From the NCBI RefSeq assembly GCF_943913695.1, contig NZ_CALTZE010000066.1, forward strand, positions 1 to 21,547: a stretch of 21,547 nucleotides of DNA, written 5' to 3'. The notes under the pieces were generated by a model. That model was not told the origin of the DNA. It saw nothing but the letters and a program-made list of their open reading frames with translations, and ran no database searches. Every line of letters begins with the position of its first letter. Position 1 is the stretch's first letter. Made by a program: the position numbers and the translations under genes. This DNA is from an uncultured Marmoricola sp. (lineage in GTDB: Bacteria; Actinomycetota; Actinomycetes; Propionibacteriales; Nocardioidaceae). Positions 7,049 to 14,191 of this stretch are shown piece by piece.

Positions 7049-8178
7049 CGAGCTCGTCGCTGGGGGTCGCCGTCATCGGCTACTCCTTCATGGGCAAGGC
7101 CCACTCCCACGCCTGGCGCAGCGTGCGCGCCTTCTTCCCCGACGTGCCGCCGGTGCGGCAGGCGGTGCTCGTGGGCCGCGACCCCGACGGGGTCGCCGCG
7201 GCCGCGGCGGCGTACGGCTGGGAGGCCGCCGCGACCGACTGGCGCGCCGTGCTCGAGCGCGACGACGTCGACCTGGTCGACGTGTGCCTGCCCGGCCACC
7301 TGCACGCCGAGGTGGCGACGGCCGCCCTGGAGGCCGGCAAGCACGTGCTGTGCGAGAAGCCGCTGGCCAACGACCTCGCCGAGGCCGAGGCCATGGTCGC
7401 GGCCGCGCGCGCGGCCCGCGGGCGCGGCGTGCGCTCGGCCGTGGGGTTCAACTACCGCCGCGTCCCCGCGCTCGCCCTGGCACGCGAGCTGATCGCGTCG
7501 GGACGCATCGGCCGGGTGCGCGAGGTGCGCGCGGCCTACCTCCAGGACTGGCTCGCCGACGCGTCCGCCCCGATGACGTGGCGGCTGCGGCGCGAGACCG
7601 CCGGCTCCGGCGCGCTGGGCGACCTCGCCTCGCACGCCGTCGACCAGCTGCGCTACCTCACCGGCCACGAGGTCCGCTCGGTCAGCGCCACCACGCGCAC
7701 CTTCGTCACCGAGCGTCCCGGCCCCGACGGCCCGGAGCAGGTCACCGTCGACGACGCGGCCTGGGGGACGCTGGAGACCGACGGTGGCGCGGTGTGCTCG
7801 CTGGAGGTCTCGCGGGTCGCGGCCGGCCGCAAGAACGCCCTGAGCCTGGAGGTCTACGGCGAGCACGGCTCGGTCGGCTTCGACCTCGAGCGGCTCAACG
7901 AGCTCCGCGTGCACGCCGGGGGCACCCTGGGCGGCAGCTCCACGGTGCTCGTCACCGAGCCCGACCACCCCTATGCCGGCGCCTGGTGGCCCCCTGGCCA
8001 CACGCTCGGCTGGGAGCACAGCTTCACCCACCAGGCCGCCGACCTGCTCCGCGCCATCGCCGCCGGCTGTGACCCCACCCCCTCCTTCGAGGACGGCCTG
8101 GCCGTGCAGCGGGTGCTCGCCGCCATCGAGCAGAGCGCCGCCGACGGCCGCCGCGTCGTACTCTCACCCACCGACTAG
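7045..8178 (+). CDS. Gfo/Idh/MocA-family NAD(P)-dependent sugar dehydrogenase
   Basis: This is a 377-residue oxidoreductase with an N-terminal Rossmann fold and a C-terminal alpha/beta domain. The ATG at 7045 overlaps the preceding stop, with GGAGG 7 nt upstream. The nucleotide-binding loop reads VIGYSFMGKAHSHAW; the classic GxGxxG is changed to GYSFMG, as in several sugar dehydrogenases of this family. Lys105 in CEKPLA is the family's catalytic Lys, and GDLASHAVDQL supplies Asp193 and His197, the usual catalytic pair. The family oxidises or reduces hydroxyls on sugars, inositols and glycosides, often at C3. Placed between two TIM-barrel enzymes, it most likely creates or removes the keto group on which they act. 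The substrate is not deducible. Confidence 0.88.
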   Translation: MTSSSLGVAVIGYSFMGKAHSHAWRSVRAFFPDVPPVRQAVLVGRDPDGVAAAAAAYGWEAAATDWRAVLERDDVDLVDVCLPGHLHAEVATAALEAGKHVLCEKPLANDLAEAEAMVAAARAARGRGVRSAVGFNYRRVPALALARELIASGRIGRVREVRAAYLQDWLADASAPMTWRLRRETAGSGALGDLASHAVDQLRYLTGHEVRSVSATTRTFVTERPGPDGPEQVTVDDAAWGTLETDGGAVCSLEVSRVAAGRKNALSLEVYGEHGSVGFDLERLNELRVHAGGTLGGSSTVLVTEPDHPYAGAWWPPGHTLGWEHSFTHQAADLLRAIAAGCDPTPSFEDGLAVQRVLAAIEQSAADGRRVVLSPTD

Positions 8179-8188
8179 GAGACCCGCC

Positions 8189-9190
8189 ATGCCACGCCGC
8201 TTCACGCTCTTCACCGGCCAGTGGGCCGACCTGCCGCTCGAGGAGGTGGCGCGACTCGCCGCGGGGTGGGGCTACGACGGCCTCGAGATCGCCGTCTCCG
8301 GCGAGCACCTCGACGCGTCCCGGTGGGACGACGAGGACTACGTCTCCGAGCGGCTCGGCATCCTGGAGCGGCACGGGCTGGGGCTCTGGACCATCTCCAA
8401 CCACCTCAAGGGGCAGGCCGTCTGCGACGACCCGATCGACGAGCGCCACCGTGACCTCGTCGGGTCGCGGGTCTGGGGCGACGGCGACCCCGAGGGCGTA
8501 CGCCGGCGCGCCGCCCAGGACGTCGCCGACACCGCCCGTCTGGCCCGCGCGCTCGGCGTCGACACGGTCGTCGGCTTCACCGGCTCCTCGATCTGGCAGT
8601 ACGTCGCGATGTTCCCGCCGGTGCCCGCCGAGCGGATCGACGCGGGCTACCAGGACTTCGCCGACCGGTGGCACCCGATCCTCGACGTCTACGACGAGTG
8701 CGGCGTGCGCTTCGCCCACGAGGTGCACCCCTCCGAGATCGCCTACGACCACTGGTCGACCGTGCGCGCGCTCGAGGCGATCGGCCACCGGCCGGCGTTC
8801 GGCCTCAACTGGGACCCCAGCCACATGGTCTGGCAGGACCTCGACCCCGTCGGCTTCATCACCGACTTCGCCGACCGGATCTACCACGTCGACTGCAAGG
8901 ACACCCGGATGCGCGTCGGCAACGGCCGCAACGGCCGGCTCTCCTCCCACCTGCCCTGGGGCGACCCCCGCCGGGGCTGGGACTTCGTCTCCGCCGGCCG
9001 GGGCGACGTACCGTGGGAGGACTGCTTCCGCGCCCTCGCCAGCATCGGCTACGACGGCCCGATCAGCGTGGAGTGGGAGGACGCCGGCATGGACCGCCTC
9101 CACGGCGCCCCCGAGGCCCTGGCCTACCTCAAGGCCCTCGACTTCCCTCCCGCCACCGCCGCCTTCGACGCGGCGTTCAAGCAGGACTGA
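8189..9190 (+). CDS. Second TIM-barrel sugar isomerase/epimerase family protein
   Basis: This 333-residue xylose-isomerase-like TIM barrel is the last gene of the catabolic run. The ATG at 8189 has GGAG about 8 nt upstream, starting within the stop codon of the previous gene. Putative metal ligands are Glu178 (HEVHPSEIAYD), Asp209 (NWDPSHMVW), His233 (YHVDCKD) and Glu295 (VEWEDAG), so a complete Glu-Asp-His-Glu set is visible. It is about 45 residues longer than the first barrel and clearly not a recent duplicate. Insertions include a segment near 85-110 and an Arg/Gly/Asn-rich loop (RVGNGRNGRLSSH, about 240-252). Members of this group are paired with Gfo/Idh/MocA enzymes in 3-keto-glycoside and inositol-type pathways. 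The precise reaction (epimerase, dehydratase or lyase) remains open. Confidence 0.8.
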   Translation: MPRRFTLFTGQWADLPLEEVARLAAGWGYDGLEIAVSGEHLDASRWDDEDYVSERLGILERHGLGLWTISNHLKGQAVCDDPIDERHRDLVGSRVWGDGDPEGVRRRAAQDVADTARLARALGVDTVVGFTGSSIWQYVAMFPPVPAERIDAGYQDFADRWHPILDVYDECGVRFAHEVHPSEIAYDHWSTVRALEAIGHRPAFGLNWDPSHMVWQDLDPVGFITDFADRIYHVDCKDTRMRVGNGRNGRLSSHLPWGDPRRGWDFVSAGRGDVPWEDCFRALASIGYDGPISVEWEDAGMDRLHGAPEALAYLKALDFPPATAAFDAAFKQD

Positions 9191-9200
9191 GCGCCGCTGC

Positions 9201-9226
9201 GGTTTCCCAGGTTCACCTGGGAAACC
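9201..9226. terminator. Hairpin 1 after the sugar operon, possible bidirectional terminator
   Basis: GGTTTCCCAGG (9201-9211) pairs perfectly with CCTGGGAAACC (9216-9226) around TTCA. It starts 10 bp after the last stop codon of the sugar operon, with a reverse-strand gene converging on it. A terminator role is likely from position, but neither side has a T-tract. Confidence 0.55.
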
Positions 9227-9228
9227 GA

Positions 9229-9260
9229 CTCTTCACCCGGGAAGCAACCTGGGTGAAGAG
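9229..9260. repeat. Hairpin 2, related in sequence to hairpin 1
   Basis: CTCTTCACCC (9229-9238) pairs with GGGTGAAGAG (9251-9260), extended by one G-U and two G-C pairs to an AAGCAA loop. Its inner part TTCACCcGGGAA resembles TTCACCtGGGAA in hairpin 1, so the two look like diverged copies or parts of one palindromic element. Confidence 0.55.
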
Positions 9261-9270
9261 CCAGTTTCCT

Positions 9271-9284
9271 GGGTGAGGACACCC
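9271..9284. repeat. Hairpin 3, short stem
   Basis: GGGTG (9271-9275) pairs with CACCC (9280-9284) around AGGA. It is preceded by GTTTCCTGGGTGA, which again echoes the arms of hairpins 1 and 2. It is the third member of the cluster between the sugar operon and the reverse-strand gene. Confidence 0.4.
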
Positions 9285-9325
9285 TCAGCGCCGCCGACCG
9301 GTCACTTGCACCAGGGACGCGCCGC

Positions 9326-9859
9326 TCACCGTCGGCGCAGCGCCGTGTCCAGCTCCACCATGAGCACGGCGACTCGGCTGCGGCCAGGCACCGCGGGCGG
9401 GTAGCGGCGCAGCACATCTCGCAGCACCGGAGTGGCCCTGTCGAGCTCTCGCTGCAGCGCTACGCGAGCCGCGTCCTCGCCCTCCACCAGCTCGGCCACG
9501 CGGACGGCGTTCGCACTGGCGCGCAACACGTGTCCGACCTGATGGGCCTTGCGGATCGGGTGGAGGTACGCCGCCGACGCGGCGTCACCCGCGGCCTGCG
9601 CCGCCAGCCGCGCCACCTCCGTCGGGGCGGACGCCGCCGCTCGGTGGGCATCGAGAGCCGTCGCCTGCTGGAGCCGCGTACGCCGCTCCCCCGTGGCGAA
9701 CGCCCGTGCAGCGTCCAGCGCGTCCCGGGGACGCTGGTCGCCGGCCACCGAGTCCTCGTAGTGCGGGAGCAGCGGCGCCGCGGCCGTGACGACGTACGAC
9801 GTCACCTCGCGCAACTCCGCCATCGTGAGCTCGAAGTCGCCGGTCACCGCCTCACCCAC
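9326..9859 (-). CDS. Imm5-like putative immunity protein
   Basis: This 177-residue, almost entirely alpha-helical, Ala-rich protein has no signal peptide or membrane segment. The pattern ELTMAELREVTSYVV..., RPRDALDAARAFATGERRT, AHRAAASA, AYLHPIRKAHQVGHVLRASANAVRVAEL resembles a family commonly annotated 'putative immunity protein' or Imm5-like in actinobacteria. I recognise it from this pattern only. The GTG at 9859 is chosen because the hexamer TAGGCT lies 7 nt upstream, giving a leaderless transcript. GTG 9847 or ATG 9823 would shorten it by 4 or 12 residues. No toxin gene is adjacent, so an actual immunity role is unproven. It sits downstream of leuS on the same strand, about 100 bp away. 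Confidence 0.6.
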   Translation of the reverse strand: MGEAVTGDFELTMAELREVTSYVVTAAAPLLPHYEDSVAGDQRPRDALDAARAFATGERRTRLQQATALDAHRAAASAPTEVARLAAQAAGDAASAAYLHPIRKAHQVGHVLRASANAVRVAELVEGEDAARVALQRELDRATPVLRDVLRRYPPAVPGRSRVAVLMVELDTALRRR

Positions 9860-9866
9860 GCGCGGC

Positions 9867-9872
9867 AGCCTA
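9867..9872 (-). promoter_or_regulatory. -10 hexamer TAGGCT for the immunity-like gene
   Basis: TAGGCT on the reverse strand ends 7 nt before the GTG at 9859, placing transcription start at or near the start codon. No clear -35 is visible. Confidence 0.45.
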
Positions 9873-9890
9873 GACGCCGGCCGAGCGCCA

Positions 9891-9954
9891 CAGTGATCAC
9901 TCGAACGCCACGCAGTGACTGCTCGGCGATCCCCACTGACTGATCGGCGCGGCC
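9891..9954. repeat. Threefold 21-22 bp tandem repeat downstream of leuS
   Basis: Three degenerate units start at 9891, 9913 and 9934: CAGTGATCACTCG, CAGTGACTGCTCGGCG and CACTGACTGATCGGCG. Units 2 and 3 agree at 14 of 16 bases. The spacing of 22 and 21 bp is two helical turns. The block begins 5 bp after the leuS stop and lies immediately upstream of the reverse-strand immunity-like gene, so it could be an operator for that gene or a leuS 3' end element. Confidence 0.55.
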
Positions 9955-9959
9955 CAGGG

Positions 9960-12455
<2,496 letters not shown>

Positions 12456-12501
12456 CTCCGGTCTTCCCTCGTACGTCGGTGGCTCGCCCGCTCCGGACAG
12501 C

Positions 12502-12525
12502 AAAAAGCCCCTCGCGCAGAGGGGC
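12502..12525 (-). terminator. Intrinsic terminator in the leuS leader (attenuator)
   Basis: Read on the reverse strand, GCCCCTC-TGCGC-GAGGGGC is followed directly by TTTTTG: a perfect 7-bp GC stem with a five-base U-tract. It is the clearest Rho-independent terminator in the window. It lies about 47 nt upstream of the leuS ATG and downstream of the Leu-rich leader ORF, the arrangement expected for transcription attenuation. The divergent lipoprotein gene starts beyond it, so it does not terminate another gene. Confidence 0.88.
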
Positions 12526-12526
12526 G

Positions 12527-12547
12527 GCCGCGTCGTGCTGACGCGGC
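12527..12547 (-). promoter_or_regulatory. First leader hairpin of leuS, starting at the leader-peptide stop codon
   Basis: GCCGCGTC-AGCAC-GACGCGGC on the reverse strand is a perfect 8-bp stem with a 5-nt loop. Its 5' arm starts with the G of the leader TAG and its 3' arm ends one base before the terminator stem. A ribosome at the Leu codons or the stop would cover the 5' arm, so this is the likely switching or pause hairpin. I could not identify a convincing antiterminator pairing by eye. Confidence 0.7.
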
Positions 12548-12573
12548 TAGGCAAGGAGCAGGGCGGGTGTCAC
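12547..12573 (-). CDS. leuS leader peptide fMTPALLLA
   Basis: GTG ACA CCC GCC CTG CTC CTT GCC TAG encodes eight residues with three successive leucines using three different codons. The GTG is 6 nt after the -10 hexamer TACGAT, so the RNA probably begins with the start codon and is translated leaderless. It is followed at once by a hairpin, then an intrinsic terminator, then leuS. Leu-rich leader peptides controlling leucine biosynthesis or charging genes are established in actinobacteria. Function here is inferred from layout. The peptide itself is probably only a sensor. Confidence 0.8.
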   Translation of the reverse strand: MTPALLLA

Positions 12574-12579
12574 CCGCTC

Positions 12580-12585
12580 ATCGTA
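12580..12585 (-). promoter_or_regulatory. -10 hexamer TACGAT of the leuS leader promoter
   Basis: TACGAT on the reverse strand fits TANNAT and ends 6 nt before the leader GTG at 12573. No TTGACA-like -35 is evident. It is back to back with the TATCCT hexamer of the divergent lipoprotein gene. Confidence 0.65.
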
Positions 12586-12618
12586 CGCCGCCCGCGCGTC
12601 GGCCCCCCGGTGCCGCCC

Positions 12619-12624
12619 TATCCT
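12619..12624 (+). promoter_or_regulatory. -10 hexamer TATCCT of the lipoprotein gene
   Basis: TATCCT ends 6 nt before the GTG at 12631, predicting a leaderless transcript. No Shine-Dalgarno lies upstream of the GTG, which supports this. Confidence 0.6.
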
Positions 12625-12630
12625 CGGTGC

Positions 12631-13173
12631 GTGCGCTCCCTCCTGGTCCTGGCCCTCGCCACGCTGCTGCTCACCACGGCCTGCTCGGGTGGCGACCCGG
12701 GCTCCGACGACCCGGGCACCGACGACGGTGGGACCTCGCTGTCGGGGGCCGAGGCCGACGAGTTCGTCGACCAGGTCGGGCAGCTGACCCGGGAGGCCTT
12801 CGCGGCCGCGGCGGAGCAGGTCGGGCAGAGCGCCGATGACGGCAGCGCGCCCCCCAAGTTCGTCTCCTGCAGCGAGCAGGGCGAGGGGGCCGTCGAGCTG
12901 CAGACCCGCGGCACCCTGCAGTACGACGGCGACCGCGAGGCGGGTGCCCTCGACGGTGTCGCGCAGGCGTGGACCGACCTCGGGCTGGAGGTCACCCCGG
13001 GGGACGACGAGCTCACCGCGGTGCGCACCCTCCAGGGCATCGAGGTGCAGCTCACCGTGGGCAAGGCGGTGCGCATGCGCGACGGCTCCGGTCAGCAGCT
13101 GCGCTACCTCAACGCGATCACGCCGCGCTGCGTCGACGTGGGCGCCGAGAAGGCCGGCGACCTCACCCGCTGA
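12631..13173 (+). CDS. Small secreted lipoprotein of unknown function
   Basis: This 180-residue protein starts at the GTG at 12631 (MRSLLVLALATLLLTTACSGG). A short positively charged start, hydrophobic core and lipobox TTAC with Cys18 predict a type II signal peptide. A Gly/Asp/Ser-rich linker (19-36) follows, then a helical stretch (LSGAEADEFVDQVGQLTREAFAAAAEQVG). The rest looks like an alpha/beta domain: FVSCSEQGEGAVELQTRGTLQYDG, GLEVTPGDDELTAVRTLQGIEVQLTVGKAV and ITPRCVDVG. The mature Cys residues (SCSEQ and PRCVD) could form a disulfide. I recognise no named family. Many actinobacteria carry similar single-domain lipoproteins. It is monocistronic as far as can be seen and divergent from leuS, with 57 nt between the two predicted transcription starts. 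Confidence 0.8.
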   Translation: MRSLLVLALATLLLTTACSGGDPGSDDPGTDDGGTSLSGAEADEFVDQVGQLTREAFAAAAEQVGQSADDGSAPPKFVSCSEQGEGAVELQTRGTLQYDGDREAGALDGVAQAWTDLGLEVTPGDDELTAVRTLQGIEVQLTVGKAVRMRDGSGQQLRYLNAITPRCVDVGAEKAGDLTR

Positions 13174-13274
13174 GGACGCCCCCGCGGGCCCTGACCACGA
13201 CCCGACCACCGCCCGGCCACCGCCCGACCACCACTGGACGACGCGAATCCTGTCCCGTCGTCGCCCTTCCCCAC

Positions 13275-13280
13275 TACCCT
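13275..13280 (+). promoter_or_regulatory. -10 hexamer TACCCT of the type VII-like cassette
   Basis: TACCCT ends 7 nt before the ATG at 13288, again predicting leaderless transcription. The 114-bp gap upstream also contains a CCACCGCCCGRCCACC-like direct repeat (about 13206-13232) of no obvious meaning. Confidence 0.5.
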
Positions 13281-13287
13281 CTCCCCC

Positions 13288-13809
13288 ATGACCACGGGGG
13301 GTTCCGGGGCTCTCGACCCGTTCTTCGACGAGCTGCGCCGTCGGCAGCCCGACATCGACATCGTCGTGCTGCCACCCGACGAGACCCCCGACGGCACCCC
13401 CGAGATCGACCTCGCCGCCCAGCGGGCGGTGCGGGAGGAGGTCGAGGCGGCGCTCGAGGACCTGCTGCGGCGCAGTGGTCTGGGCGAGGGGCAGCGCACC
13501 CACCGCTGGCGGCGTACGACGGGGCGCGCGCACCGCTTCGGCGCCACCCTGACGCAGCGTGACCTGACCCCGGAGCAGAGCATCGCCGGTCTGCGCGCGG
13601 TCCGCGACGTGCTGGTGGACGACCCTGTGTGGGACGCACGACCCGGCCCGGGGTCAGGCGCACGGCTCGTCGCCACCCACGCCTCACGCGACCTCGAGGT
13701 CACCGCACACGCCGTGCCCAGCATCCTCGTCGTGCAGGTGACCGGCGCCGAAGTCGTGCCCAACCGGCCGGGTCCCGCAGCAGAAGCCGGGGTGGACCAC
13801 GATGGCTGA
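13288..13809 (+). CDS. Hypothetical protein, first gene of the type VII-like cassette
   Basis: This 173-residue soluble protein has no signal peptide or membrane segment, and I do not recognise it as a family. The N-terminus is acidic and Pro/Asp-rich (VVLPPDETPDGTPEIDLAAQ), then helical (RAVREEVEAALEDLLRRSG). The C-terminal half (QSIAGLRAVRDVLVDDPVWDAR, HASRDLEVTAHAVPSILVVQVTGAEVV) could be an alpha/beta fold. It overlaps the next gene by 8 nt (ATGGCTGA), so the two are co-expressed. In type VII loci, a small cytosolic protein beside a WXG protein is often an EspG-like chaperone or accessory factor. That role is only a positional guess here. Confidence 0.75.
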   Translation: MTTGGSGALDPFFDELRRRQPDIDIVVLPPDETPDGTPEIDLAAQRAVREEVEAALEDLLRRSGLGEGQRTHRWRRTTGRAHRFGATLTQRDLTPEQSIAGLRAVRDVLVDDPVWDARPGPGSGARLVATHASRDLEVTAHAVPSILVVQVTGAEVVPNRPGPAAEAGVDHDG

Positions 13810-14191
13810 GGGCTACCGCGTCAGCCCGGCTGCGCTCACGAGCGCCGCGGCGACCTGGGGCGAGCAGAGCGAGGTGCTGCGCGGCGGCCGGAAGCGCCTC
13901 ATGGACGCCGAGGACGCCGTGGCCGACCTCGGTCCGCGCGTCGGTCCGGCCGCGAGCGCGTGGATCTCGACCTGGCTCGCCCGGGTCGAGGCGCTCGCCA
14001 CCACGGCCGAGCGACACGGCGACGACCTGGAGGCGGCGAGCCAGGGCTACACCCTGCAGGAGACCGTGGTCGAGGCCAGCATGACCGCCCTGCTCCCCTG
14101 GGCGCTGCGCCACGGGACGCCGTCGCCCTACCCCTCCACCGGCAACCCCGGTTATCCCGGCTACCCCGGCTACCCGGGCCAGGCGCCGTGA
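13802..14191 (+). CDS. WXG100/EspC-like small protein with PGY-repeat tail
   Basis: This 129-residue, mainly helical protein looks like an ESX (type VII) substrate or partner. Features are VSPAALTSAAATWGEQSEVLRGGRKRL (helix 1, Trp19), a turn near VADLGPRVGP, then ASAWISTWLARVEALATTAERHGDDLEAASQGY (helix 2). The 'sum over helices with a terminal Y/QGY' pattern recalls EspC/WXG100 proteins, but a strict WxG is not at the turn. The C-terminus is a Pro-Gly-Tyr repeat (PGYPGYPGYPG). It is encoded by an 8-nt overlap with the preceding gene, and its TGA overlaps the next GTG (GTGA at 14188). It probably acts as partner or targeting factor for the hydrolase encoded next. Confidence 0.72.
   Translation: MAEGYRVSPAALTSAAATWGEQSEVLRGGRKRLMDAEDAVADLGPRVGPAASAWISTWLARVEALATTAERHGDDLEAASQGYTLQETVVEASMTALLPWALRHGTPSPYPSTGNPGYPGYPGYPGQAP
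14148..14180 (+). repeat. 9-bp tandem repeat encoding Pro-Gly-Tyr
   Basis: Three to four near-identical units of CCCGGYTAY run in frame within the end of the WXG-like gene, giving PGYPGYPGYPG. The number of units is likely to vary between strains. Confidence 0.6.

Noticed and set aside
12456..12600. T-box riboswitch upstream of leuS
   Set aside because: The leader is only about 118 nt and I see no T-box sequence or stem I architecture. The Leu-codon ORF plus terminator explains it better.
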